Positions 11,046-21,386 of a stretch of 64,000 bases of DNA are shown here, piece by piece; the stretch's first letter is position 1; every line of letters starts with the position of its first letter. A model generated the notes under the pieces. That model was not told the origin of the DNA, searched no databases, and saw only the letters and a list, made by a program, of their open reading frames with translations. The DNA is from Takakia lepidozioides. Lineage: Eukaryota; Streptophyta; Takakiopsida; Takakiales; Takakiaceae. Made by a program: the position numbers and the translations under genes. Where the stretch lies: contig CM060732.1 in the NCBI GenBank assembly GCA_030704615.1, forward strand, positions 29,493,053 to 29,557,052. The letters run 5' to 3'.

Positions 11046-11654
11046 TTGAGCATACTGCGCTACTCTTTTTCAGGGATGCCGTGCCGCCGTAATCCTGCTG
11101 ACTGCCCTTATCATGGCCACGATTATGCTATGTTCAAACCAGAATCAGGAGACATCATTGTCTGGCTTTCACTTTTCACAGACGCATCTGGAATCAAGCG
11201 GGAGTCTTTGCGCGCAATGGAGTATTTGGAGGGCTATTACCGCTTTGAGCGAGGTGAGGGCGAGGGTCAATGCGGTCCGTGGGTCCTGAAAATTGTTGAC
11301 CTCGATATACCAAGGTGGAATGGGATGCCGGACAGATCACGCACGGCCTCACTTTGGCGCTGGAACTGCTGCCAGTGGACCAGGGAGGACGGCACCGGGG
11401 AAAACTATATTCGTGGAGTTCACTCCGCTTTTCCAGTGTATACAGACATTCGGCTGAGTTGCGAAGACGAATCGCACGGGCACAGGAGGCCCACAGTGAC
11501 CTGGTCGATGTATGATGGTGGTATGATTGATGAGCATGACATTGTCGTCAGCTCCACCAAGGGCACCAGATCGACCGCATTGCAGTTTACCTCGAGATGC
11601 CGCATCAGTAATGAGCTTGTTTTGAGGGCTATCAAAGTTCCGTCGACTTGGTGA
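11046..11654 (+). CDS. Unknown protein, paralog 2 of a divergent pair in element F
   Basis: Intact frame of 202 codons; the conserved start is probably the Met at 11076 (MPCRRNPADCPYHG). It aligns along its length with the minus-strand gene 9974-10669, sharing DYAMF, SGDIIVW, EYLEGYYRFERG, RWNCCQWT, YDGGMI, DIVVS and ELVLRAIKVP. It has a somewhat longer C-terminal segment (about 20 residues rich in Ser, Thr and Arg before ELVLRA). Paired cysteines at CPY and NCC are conserved in both copies and could be structural. An AATAAA lies 70 bases after the stop. No family is recognised. Identity between the copies looks moderate, so the duplication is older than the insertion of F into A. Confidence 0.7.
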   Translation: MSILRYSFSGMPCRRNPADCPYHGHDYAMFKPESGDIIVWLSLFTDASGIKRESLRAMEYLEGYYRFERGEGEGQCGPWVLKIVDLDIPRWNGMPDRSRTASLWRWNCCQWTREDGTGENYIRGVHSAFPVYTDIRLSCEDESHGHRRPTVTWSMYDGGMIDEHDIVVSSTKGTRSTALQFTSRCRISNELVLRAIKVPSTW

Positions 11655-11723
11655 CACCCATGTAGAAGGAGGAAGGGCTTAGTTTTGTCTGGAGTTGCTA
11701 AATGTGAGACACTGTGTTCGATC

Positions 11724-11729
11724 AATAAA
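11724..11729 (+). terminator. Poly(A) signal of the plus-strand paralog
   Basis: AATAAA within atcaataaaa, 70 bases after the stop codon at 11654; same context and similar distance as in the minus-strand paralog. Confidence 0.6.
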
Positions 11730-12060
11730 ACAACCCATCGTACCTCACTTCTGTGTGCTTGTGTTTCATCGTGTTCAAGAACTGCCGTAATTGGCCCATT
11801 GTTTACAATTTGAGGTCTCATTTCTACAATGTGTCTGTCCATATGAATATACCAAAGTCAGCGATATCACAGTCCTGAGGTGAAGAAAATCCATGTATGA
11901 GTTGTAGGAAACATATACATGCCGAAGCTCGGAAATTCGGCACCGCTTTCCTTTTCTCCATAAAGCGATTTCTGGCAGCTCCCTTTCCTCCGTTGTCGTC
12001 GTAACGGAAATGTTGTACAACATTTCATTTCCTGACATGGCATTACCATACTTTGAATTT

Positions 12061-13000
12061 GAAATGCGGCGCCGCATTTCCATATATTCGACCTTGAACT
12101 ATCCAAGCATGTCTAGTCGCTAATGCTTGTCCATGTCCATACTTGAAATGCGGCACCGCATTTCCATGTCCGTCATCGAAATTTCGTACCGGACAATGAA
12201 ATGCGGCACAGCATTTCCGGAGAGCACAATGGAATGCGGTGCCGCATTCCCGTCGAAGGGTCTGGAATTGGACAAACAACGATGGAAGTTCTGGAAATGC
12301 GGCACCGCATTTCCATGTTCGTCATCAAAATATCGTATTGGACATTGGAATGCGGTGCCGCATTTCCGTCCATCAAGACGGAATGCCCACACGAGTGTGG
12401 AATTGGACAAACAACGATGGCTGTTTTGGAAATGCGGCGCTGCATTTCCCATGTTGGGCAATTGAAAGTTTTTATAGGACAATGTAAGTTTTTATAGGAC
12501 GATGGAATGCGGTGCCGCATTTCCATCAAAGGGTCTGGAATTGGGCAAACAACGATGTCCTGAAATTTCTTATTGGACAATGGAATGCGGTGCCGCATTC
12601 CCGTCTAGCATCATGGAATGGGGAGCCCAAGAACGTCGATGGGTCTGCAGTTGGAAAAATGTCCATCTCCAAAAGGTAAATGCGGCACTGCATTTCCATG
12701 TTCGACCTCCGCATTTCGATTTACATCCATGGAAGGAGCTGGCAATCGGCAAAACTGCCGTGTCGGAAACGGACATGCGGCACCGCATTTCCGTTTGTCC
12801 GAACAGTTTCTGACTTGGTTTGCATGACTTACAGTCATAGAAGTCATATGTACCGTTTATGACTGCAGAATAATCATATATGAACCATGAAACAGAAATT
12901 TGTTCTTGCACCGGTTTTGGAAATGCGGTGCCGCATTTCCAAAGGAGGTTTTTGCAGTTGCCACATTTCCGTTCAGACATTGAAATGCGGTGCCGCATTT
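12061..13000. repeat. Left cluster of element F palindromes, irregular spacing
   Basis: About thirteen copies of the palindrome GAAATGCGGYRCCGCATTTC, some with one arm shortened to GGAATGCGG, start near 12061, 12145, 12198, 12231, 12294, 12347, 12429, 12504, 12582, 12677, 12770, 12918 and 12981. Two intervals equal 53 bp; the others vary from about 33 to 148. The stretches between contain partly repeated words such as attggacaaacaacgatgg. No gene is seen here; short frames arise from the repeat itself. It separates the 3' end of the plus-strand paralog from the 3' end of the large minus-strand gene. Confidence 0.9.
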
Positions 13001-13138
13001 CAGATTTTGGGAGGGACCAGGTTTGGACGATGTTGTTGTTTAGAAGCACATGGGAGAGGGGACATGAAGGACGGGGAGAATTCCCTTTATATACTCTGGA
13101 ATTGAATTTAAATGTACAGAGAGTTCATTAAAATTGTA

Positions 13139-13713
13139 TTAATCTTGAAAATCATCACTACTGTCGTCCTGTCCTTGACTGTCATGCTCCGCCTCCACCC
13201 CGTCATTGCCTTTCTTATCTCCAGCGGACTGGTCGTTGGTCAGGCTTTCGAAAATCCCATCTTCACCTTGTGGAACCGACCATCTCACCTCCGTTGGCTC
13301 GTCGTGCTCCCTGTCTGCATCGCTCTCATCCGCTGAATCACATATGAACTTTCGCACCCGTCTACCTGCCTCAGCTGTTGCCAACTCTTTCCTTATCCTT
13401 CTGTCCTCCCTAGCCCTCTCCAAAATCTGCTCTATTTACTGGGATTCTCACATCGTCTAATCGCTGTATTTGCGAGTTTAGCTGCATAACTAGGAAGGGA
13501 GTAGTCCTTCACCGGGCTCGTCATGAAGTCGGCCCTCGCAAAGAACGGGACATTCTTTCTGGCAGGAAGTGTAGGCCTTACATGTTTCGACCCGGATCCT
13601 CCAATCCTGCATATAACAATCACCAACGAGACCAATGATAACCACAGTCCGGATATGCGTTTGACAAAAAATCACACAGAAGGCTTTGCAAACTTACAAT
13701 GTTTGCACTCACT
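13139..13713 (-). pseudogene. Possible C-terminal exons of the element F main gene (coiled coil, acidic tail)
   Basis: Past the TAA at 13717-13715 a donor GTGAGT (from 13712) and an acceptor GCAG (exon from 13606) would join in the correct phase to a frame reading IGGSGSKHVRPTLPARKN, so the TAA may be a mutation and the protein may once have been longer. Further down, frames with frameshifts give a helical, charged stretch (LERAREDRRIRKELATAEAG) and an acidic tail (QGQDDSSDDFQD) ending at 13139. This could instead be a separate decayed gene or 3' untranslated sequence. Confidence 0.42.
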
Positions 13714-13714
13714 C

Positions 13715-15460
13715 TTATTCCGGGTTCTCCTCGGCATCAATGTCCATTGTCTCTTCCTCCGACTCCGACGAATCCGAGGAGTCTTTGACTTTGATGGGAG
13801 CCTTCACATTCCGTTGCAGCCCTTCCAGATGGGATCCCCAGACGCCTGTGTCCTCCTCGTAGGCAAAGAGGTGCCGGTCGGAAAACCGCCCAGCCCACAT
13901 TGAGGCACCTGTTACAATGCCATCCACACATTATGACATGGCCCTTCAGATGTTGCAAATGAAAGCATAACGAGAGTTTGCAGAAAAGCATACAACAAGA
14001 TTCTGCATACCTGTCCCACAGATGAGGTCGAGCACTGTGCCCTCCACGTCAGTGCATGTCTCCATAATTGTCTGAATGAAGGCAGGGCTCCGAGTGCGTG
14101 AATACCGCAGGGGTTCAGTTGAAGTGAGGCTATGAGGGAGAAGTTCCGTGGGAACGTTGTTGAACAGGATGTCGTAATCGATGGGGTCGCAGTTCGGGTC
14201 AACCAACAATCCCTCCTTCCGGAAAGCAAAGGTGGAGTTCTCCTTCACAAAGCAGTATGCATCGAACTGCTTTGTCTGCATACACAGTGGGGGACGATTA
14301 GAAATCGAATGCGGCACCGCATTTCAAGACTCCTAAGAAAATGAAAGGACAAGTGCCAAGGTCGTAATTACCTTCTTCCCTACCGACCAAAGGCCCAATG
14401 TGTTGATGCACGTCCACTTCTTCTTCAGAATTGGGACGACGCTCTTGCGGGTCCACTTCGCAATTCCTGTTTGCGTGTTTTTGCCTCTGCTCGCCAGGAC
14501 AACCCTCTGTCGTCCAACACCATGCGGGCGAGCCCGAATCCTTTCTTCCAAAAGTCCTCGGAGTACATGTTCCAAGATGGCAAAGCTTATAGTCCTTCCA
14601 CAGGCTCTCCGTCTCGAATATCCAAGATGATCATATCGCAAGACCAATCAGTGGCATTTCCGCCCCTCCTGCAATCCTTGTATGCACACACCCTCTCAAA
14701 GAACGAGACCATCTTCAGAAACCCGGGGGTGTTCTTCAGTGCTCTGCCCTTCAGACCCTCCATGGTCTTCATGTATGCCAACTTGGCTGCCCGTCCATCC
14801 AAAGCCGCCAAGAAACTCTCATTCACACACTGGACTACTGTATCGGGATCCACTTTCGGCCTCTTCAATTCCACCGGCTCGAAAGGGTGCCCCCCCGGGG
14901 GGTTGAAGAGTGTCTTCTTTGCCGAGCCAGTTCTTGTCCCTCTCGTGACAACGGTGGGCACAGGGGATTTTGGCTCCGTCTCGGGGGGTGGGCTGGTTGC
15001 AAAGTCTCCATCGGAGTCCTCTTCCTCACCCTCTACCTGCACTATCTGTTTCTGCTTCTTCGTTTTCTTGGGTGTCACAACTGCTGCTCCTTGCAGGCGA
15101 GTCCGCTTCTTAAACCCCTTCTGTTGAGCCTGCACAGTTGCATCCACCGTCTTCTGTGCCATTTCAGCTGCCTTTCTAGATTGTTCCAGAGCAGCAGCTT
15201 CCTTTGCCGACTCTGGCCGAGCAGGGACACGTCTTTCCTTTCTCTTCTCTTCTGCTTTCGCGTGCAGATCTTTCTCAGACTCGTCAACAATTCCGCCAGA
15301 CATGTCCAGGTACCACGGGCATCCAACCAGATGCGCGGCATGCCATTGTTTCTGCATCTCGGGTGTGTAGACACAGCTTGGGCCCGCCACGGTCCAAGCC
15401 ATCAAGAACGGGGGCTCTTGAGCCAGGGCCCCTGTCTGAAGAAGCACGTATTTCATATAC
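13715..15460 (-). CDS. Exons 7-9 of element F main gene: DNA methyltransferase-like domain
   Basis: A Lys/Arg-rich segment (about 15290-15050) is followed by CDMIILDIRDG near 14640-14607, placed where a beta-class amino-methyltransferase has its DPPY motif IV. Next come ARMVLDD with a following VVLAS, then a tail of N-terminal order, and finally VLDLICGTG (14040-14011) joined across an intron to GASMWAGRFSDRHLFAYEED. This is the AdoMet-binding motif I and following helix (compare DPFCGTGG of N4/N6 enzymes). The order IV then I defines the beta class. The catalytic DPPY is not present (DIRD instead), and a TAA at 14587 plus a frameshift near 14510 damage the exon. The product, if active, would methylate adenine or cytosine in DNA; activity of this copy is doubtful. 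Confidence 0.58.
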
Positions 15461-18400
15461 CTGCAGGGCAGTCAGCATGCGTGAGCAAAAGTTGAGACCA
15501 ACGTACTCGCAGAGTGCAACCGAAAACATAAAATGCGAATGCGGTGCCGCATTTCCCATACAAACCTCATTACCAGGCTTTGCATACAAGGACAGCTGGG
15601 CTTCACCTGTAAACAATTCGCATTGCAGCTTTTCCCGCTCCCTCCTGATGTGTAAACTCCACGCTCCTTCTTGCTGTCTGCAGCTCCCTGGCGAAGAGGT
15701 TGTCTTTGTAAGCACATCTGAAACGTGTCACGTAGTCTTCCAATGTCTGTGTTCCATCCCATTTGACGTACAAGCCGAACGAATTTGTATGCATAACGAC
15801 TTGCTCCTTCACATTCGTCATTACCTGCGATTCCCACATACATTGTCACGTAGCAGTTCAGGGAATTCATTTCAGAAAAGCAAATCTGGGGAAGTACCTT
15901 GAATTACCTGGAACCACCAAGTCATGCGGTTGAGCCACACATCCACTGCAGGGTCAGAAACTTCGAGTGGAAAAGACCACATTGTCCTTATACTCTCCGA
16001 TGCATTCCAGATCGACAGCCACCGTGTCTGCCATTTCCGATCCAATGTCAGGAGCAGGAAGAAGAGTGGCTATTGCTAGGAAGGAACTTCAGTGAATTGA
16101 AACATCACCTTCTCTTTCGCTTCAACACATGCCGTTGAGAGGTGATGCAGTTTCTCCAACTGCATGGTCGGCTGCATGGCCCAAGAATAGTGTTTTGCAA
16201 TCTCGGGGATGAAGTCCTTTCCAAGTGCCGGATCTGCAATGGCCACCAGCTTCACAAGCTTTGACTTGTATTTCGTTCTGGACTTGACCCCGGCTTCCTT
16301 CAAGTGCTCAGTCAATGACTGCAACGTTTTGACCTGCCCCTCACTTTCCATGAAGAAGCGTTTGGCATGGGCCAAATCCAGCTTGATGTTTGACTGCCAA
16401 CAAAAACATGCAGAAGCGTTACATTCGATTCATGTGGAAAGATTACCGGAAATTGAGGAAGGATGAGCAGAGGGAAATGGGAGGACGACTTACTTCGTAT
16501 ATCACCTCCACCATTCCATCCATAGTGAGACGATACCATGCCCGGTCAGTTTTTGCCACGGCTTTCTGAATGAGCTCGGGCTCCAACATTTCCGCGAACA
16601 TGTGCGGATCAGTGAGACCAGTTTTCCTCACCCTGTACAGCATATGTGCCATGTGGGTATGGACGTACGCATTTTCAGTGACCCTGCAAGGCACACTCTT
16701 CAGTTCAGTCCACGAAAGCACGGAAACAAAACAGATTGGAAACCGAAATGCGGCACCGCATTTCGAACGTGCTTGGGAGGGTATGAGTATCTTACGAGTT
16801 GAGGTCCGCCATGGCATTCTTGAGTAGGGAGGAGTCTGCCGCCTTCACCTTGAGGATGACACACTCCACCATATAATGCCAGCCAATGTGCTTGGCATGG
16901 TTCTGCTTGATGTACTCCCACTAGGCGAAAAGTCGGTGATTCCCGTCCCACACAAAGAACATTTTACCCGACATATGGCCGAAGTCGGGATCACCCTTCA
17001 GTGTTGCCTCGAATTCGTCGTTGCGAGTGTGCCAGTGGGTATCCCATGTTGACAATTCCTCCGCAGTGGGTCCACGAGATTCGCCGTCCTCATTCTCAAG
17101 GGAAACGTAGAAGGCTGGCGAACCTAGACGGTACCCTTCTCGAAATGCAAACTTGAGCTTATCCACATCTCCGGGAAGTGCCTGCCTGACGATGGGAAGG
17201 GAGACCATGCGACAGAGTGGGATTCGAAGAGTCCGCTGGAATACCCTGCTGCCCAGAACTCTGCCAATGCTACTATGTGTCTCCTCCAACATTGTATCCG
17301 CTGCACTTTGGAATTCCTCTGGAGACATTTCTGCTGGTGGCGGTAGGGGCTGAGCAGCTTGAGCATCCCCAACTGGAGCTGCACTCTGGGGAATCTTTGC
17401 GGACAATTCTGCAATTGCAGAGGCCTCCTCCGGGCCTTCAGTGGTCAGGTCTTCCTCAACTGTGGTCAGGTCTTGCTGAGAACGTTGAGAGGCAGCACCC
17501 TCCTCCGGTACCAGATCTCCGGTTGATCCCATTGGCTTCGCTGCAGCAGGTTGGAAATCAAGCAGGAACTGGGCTTCAGCTTGTGGAATCGGTTTTGCAG
17601 GAGACTCCTCCGCCCTCCCCCTGATTGCCTTGTGCTTTCTCATTCTTGCAGGTGAAGGTGTCTGCTGCAACCTGTGCAAGGCTCCCAGATTGGTTGTCTC
17701 CACTGCACCTGACGTGTTCCACCAAGCCTTGATGATAGCAAACTTAACCTCCGCGTCATTTAATGTGGGTGCATCCTTCCACGCCGTACAAAGGACACGG
17801 TGTTCAGCCTGGAATGAGCTAGCAACAAATTTGGTAGTGTAGTGGGATAGACTCTGCATCCAATGGAATCCACAGGATCTCTCTTTCCCCTCCATTGGCA
17901 CATTGGGGTCCTCACCGTACACACGCCGCACCGCTACCCAGTTGGCCTGAGCATTGTCTGCCATGAATCCCCTGAAATTGGGCTCTGACAATCCCGCCCT
18001 TGCCATCTGCTCGTTTATGCCCTCCCACAGATGCATCTCCGACTGTGTGTCCTCCCCTTTCATCTCGCAGATTGCAATCGTCATGAGCCTCTTGGAGTGA
18101 TAGTCATAAACATGCGCACCCATAGTCACCCACTGATGGTTTGTAATTCGCTTGATGTGATCAAACATCACCCAAGCATTCGACAGGTTTCCAGTTGTCA
18201 TGCGAGTGACCAAGTCGACTCCACTCCCAGGCCCACACGTCGACATTTTGAAAATGTAACAACGATCGGATTCGCTGCCTTGCCCTGGAAACCTGCTACC
18301 TTGGATGTAGTCATATCCAGTCATTCGTTTCACCTCCAGGATTGAGTGCATGTCCGACCCCCGGCCGAACTCCTGCTTGCAAGATACGATGTGATTCCGC

Positions 18401-19636
18401 ACATTCGGACTACAAACGTGCGAGACGAAAAGCAATCTTGTGGGCTGCCTTCAGCTGAATCTGCTTTGGTCTGGCTCCGGGGCTCAATTTCACCTCCTCT
18501 TTTATGATGTCGTGTGCTTCCTGCACAGCCTCACGCATGTTGCCTCTCGCCAAGGGGTGGCAGTGGACCCCAACGTGTATGCAAGCTCTAGTAAAGTCCG
18601 GGAGCAAATGGATAACGTAATATTGCTTGGCTCTGCACATGGACATGCACGTCGGTGGTTCTTTGCAATGTGCGCACTTGAAAGTACCCGCAGGAGCTTG
18701 GCTGGAGACAATGAATGGATGATGCGTTGTGCCAGTCCAATCCGTCTCGTTTCTCCGCCCTCCTTTGGAAAGAAAGTGGAAGCAGGCGGGATTCAGGCAC
18801 CTCAGCTTCCCCGCACAGAGGATGTATCGTACACGAACACCATCAGCAATTTTCGTGCTACTGGTCTTCGTCACACACCAGGGGTGTCCGTCATGCTTTC
18901 GATCCATGTCTGTTAACATCCCTGAGGCTTTGTTTGAGGAAGTGACAAGTGGAAACTCGAAGATGACATTGCCATCGACTTCGGGAGGCAGATACGTTAC
19001 CTTCCTGACCGGAAATTTGGCATAGTCGAGAGCAGCCAGCTCGGAGCGAGAACAATCGAGGTGATGTTGCCGTAGGAGCTGCACAATGGACCGGGTTGGA
19101 ATTATGCTCGAGAGTACATGCGTAGCACCTGCAAAGACGTCCATGTCGGATTTGAACGACCGTGTGGAGGACATGGGGACCTCAATGTACTCATCTTTAT
19201 CGTCGGAAATGTCGAATACGTCCACACGAGAAGCTATGGAGGGTCTTGATGGTCCAGGTCGGGAATGATTATCGTTGCATACCTCTCTATTGGCAGTGGC
19301 CGCCTATCGGTTTCCGGACTCCTTTGTGGATGGTCTGGACAGCGACTGATTCGGAAAGGGAATGGGCATTCCCACAGCTCGGTACAGGATGGTGTCTGAT
19401 GGGGGTACGTGCCATTCGATTCCGCAACCTCCGTCGTTACCTAGCACGACAATGGTCTCGTCAACCTGTCCAGGAACATCCTTCCTTTCTTCTTCCAAAT
19501 AAACTGTGCCCGGTTTGAGCTTGAATTTAGAACAAAGGTAAGTTTCGGTCACTCTGCAAAGTCCTCCCTCGTTTGGGATCCAAGCTCTCCCAAGTTGCGG
19601 AGGACAGCAAACTATAGCGTAGGAATTCGGAGCCAT
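13715..19636 (-). CDS. Element F main gene: zinc-binding, MULE-like transposase, ParB-like and DNA methyltransferase-like protein
   Basis: A start at 19636 opens a gene of at least nine exons and roughly 1,740 residues. Introns with GT-AG ends and matching phase are 16795-16684, 16493-16394, 16108-16028, 15907-15825, 15606-15461, 14371-14276 and 14010-13909, each 81-146 bp. In order the product has an N-terminal region, a zinc-binding domain, a MULE-like DDE core, a low-complexity linker, a ParB-like DGNHRL segment, helical exons and a beta-class methyltransferase-like domain ending in an acidic tail. Damage: in-frame TAG at 19306-19304 and 16923-16921, a frameshift near 18420, a TAA near 14587 and a frameshift near 14510. 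The protein would act in the nucleus on DNA. The splice structure is strongly supported; the domain names rest on motifs read by eye. Confidence 0.68.
15607..16683 (-). CDS. Exons 3-6 of element F main gene, helical linker region
   Basis: Four exons, 16683-16494, 16393-16109, 16027-15908 and 15824-15607, join without a stop. The 95-codon exon is Lys/Glu-rich and helical (FFMESEGQVKTLQSLTEHLK). The next contains several Trp (TRWLSIW, DVWLNRMTWWFQ). Codon phase is kept at all four junctions, including the split TCG at 16796/16683 and the split AGG at 15607/15460. I do not recognise a domain. One intron (16684-16795) holds a copy of the palindrome at 16744. Confidence 0.6.
16796..18435 (-). CDS. 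Exon 2 of element F main gene: MULE-like transposase core and ParB-like segment
   Basis: 504 open codons, then TAG at 16923-16921 (probably from TGG, since FAWWEYIKQ would result), then 41 more codons to a GTAAG donor. Residues 88-110 hold a first acidic site (WVMFDHIKR), residue 160 a second (GFMADNAQANW), and CGFHWMQ at 188-194 gives the CX2H typical of Mutator-like transposases. The third acidic residue is uncertain (near 246). A Pro/Gln/Glu-rich linker covers about 255-400. Residues 415-504 (PIVRQALPGDVDKLKFAF, then FFVWDGNHRLFA) resemble a ParB/sulfiredoxin-type fold, where a DGxHR motif binds nucleotide. In bacteria ParB-like domains are often fused to methyltransferases, which fits the rest of this gene. 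Confidence 0.58.
18410..19636 (-). CDS. Exon 1 of element F main gene: N-terminal and zinc-binding DNA-binding-like domain
   Basis: One frame, broken only by TAG at 19306-19304. The first 110 codons are unrecognised; an acidic stretch near 19220 follows. Between about 18820 and 18555 there are CX5CX4C (CAGKLRCLNPAC), then CX2CX5CX3C (CAHCKEPPTCMSMC), then HX3HXH within CIHVGVHCHP, the layout of a WRKY/GCM-type zinc fold at the N side of many Mutator-like transposases. It would recognise the transposon ends or the palindromes. The frame meets TAG at 18412 and the reading continues in another frame from 18435, so a 1-2 base indel lies between. Confidence 0.62.
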
Positions 19637-19840
19637 CGCACACCGCACCAAGTTGGCAAGTGCGAGGTTCAGTATAGCGACAGACGAAGGCTCACAGGCA
19701 CCATGCGGAGTCCATCGACGATTGGAAGTCGCACATTGAAGTGGAAAGTATAGTTTCAAGCTACATGCATGAAGGTGGGAGGTGTGATTCCATAGCCAGT
19801 AAGTTAGACAATGATGGCCGAATCGGCGACGAAATAACAT

Positions 19841-20072
19841 CTCCTGACAGTTTCTCCTGAGGGTGGATCCAGCAGTATTCTCGGTACAGAAAGGAGCGTT
19901 CGCACTGACAAGTGCCAGGACTGTTAGTTAAAACGGTCAGACAACCTAGTTGTGCTCATCAAGACTGGTCGCAATTCTGTTGTTTCGGAACAATGCAACC
20001 CATTCAGGTTCAGCATGCGGAAATGAGGTTTCAGATTTCCGTCCGGAGTGATTCTTTCGATTGCTGCTGCAC
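19841..20072. other. Upstream region of the element F main gene
   Basis: Non-coding as far as seen; it joins the start region of the minus-strand gene (ATG 19636) to the palindrome array. No TATA box was identified with confidence. Confidence 0.3.
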
Positions 20073-21363
20073 GGAAATACGGCGCCGCATGTCCGTATTG
20101 CATCTTGGTCATGCACCAGAGCGACGGAAATGCGGCACCGAGTTTCCGTCCGGGGGAAACCTTTACACACTCCAGAACGGAAATGCGGTAACGCATTTCC
20201 ATCCAGCAAGCACGGTATGTGAAGGTGGAACGGAAATGCGGTACCGCATTTCCGTTCTGATTGAGAATCATGAACAAAGGGAACAGAAATGCGGCACTGC
20301 ATTTCCGTCCGAGTCGCACTTTCCGACATTCCAGAACGGAAATGCGGCACCGCATTTCCGCCCGGGTGAGACCTTAATACTCTCCAGAACGGAAATGCGG
20401 TAACGCATTTCCATCTAGCAAGCACGGTATGTGAAGGTGGAACGGAAATGCGGTACCGCATTTCCGTTCTGATTGAGAATTATGAACAACGGGAACAGAA
20501 ATGCGGCACCGCATTTCCGTCCGAGTGGCACTTTCCGACATTCCAGAACGGAAATGCGGCGCCGCATTTCCGTTTTGTATCTGATGCATGGAGCTCAGTG
20601 CAATTCCGATCGCTTGAGACAGCGCAATTCCGACCGCTTCAGACATTCATACTATCCAGAACGGAATTGCGGTACCGCATTTCCGTTCTGACTGTATATC
20701 GTGAACCATCGGAACTGAAATGCGACAGCGCATTTCCATCCGAGTCGCACCTCCCTCACAAGCTAGAACGGAAATGCGGCACCGCATTTCCGCCCGGGTG
20801 AGACCTTCATACTCTCCAGAATGGAAATGCGGTACCGCATTTTCGTTCTTATGAAAAATCATGAAACATCGGAACTGAAATGCGGTACAGCAATTCCGTC
20901 GGAGTCGCAGCTTCCGACATTCCAAAACGGAAATGCGGCGCCGCATTTCCTTTTTGTATGTGAGGCATAGAGCTTTGGAACAAAAATGCGGCACCGCATT
21001 TCCGCCAGGGTCAGACCTTAATACTCTACAGAACGGAAATGTGGTACCGCATTTCCGTTCGGACTGAAAATCGTCAACAGCGGGAACAGAAATGCGTCGC
21101 AACTTCCGACATTCGAGAACGGAAATGCGGCGCCGCATTTCCCGCATTTCCGTTTTGTATATGAGGCCTGGAGCTGTGGGATGGAAATGCGGGGCCGCAT
21201 TTCCATCCATGTGAGACCTTCAAACTTTCCAGACCGGAAATGCGGCGCCGCATTTCCGTTCAGCTGAGACCTCTATACTTTTCCGAACAGAAATGTGGCA
21301 CGACATTTCCGTTCATCAACTAAGGTATGTGAAGGGGGAACGGAAATGCGGTACCGTATTTCC
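20073..21363. repeat. Phased palindrome array, 53-bp period
   Basis: Palindromes of the type GAAATGCGGYRCCGCATTTC (flanked G and C) begin at 20073, 20126, 20179, 20232, 20285, 20338, 20391, 20444, 20497 and 20550, exactly 53 bp apart; then at 20663, 20716, 20770, 20823, 20876, 20929, 20982, 21035, 21088 (truncated), 21121, 21183, 21236, 21289 and 21342, again mostly 53. Breaks at 20550-20663, 21088-21121 and 21121-21183 are small indels (the last a 9-bp duplication). Spacers are related: 20179 and 20391 start copies of a four-unit, 212-bp higher-order repeat. The centre is nearly always a YR step (TA, CG, CA or TG). The array fills the gap between the divergent main gene and SWIM gene. Confidence 0.95.
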
Positions 21364-21386
21364 TTTCAGATTGAGAATCGTGAAAG

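Noticed and set aside
12120-13131. Many overlapping short reading frames on both strands with repeated AAPHF, GTAFP or MRHRIS words
   Set aside because: These are translations of the palindrome in different frames; the same holds for 19912-21210. They have no start or splice support.
20073-21363. CRISPR-like look: regular palindromic repeats with spacers
   Set aside because: The spacers are themselves repeated in a 212-bp higher-order unit, the repeats vary, no cas genes are near, and the surroundings are eukaryotic transposons.
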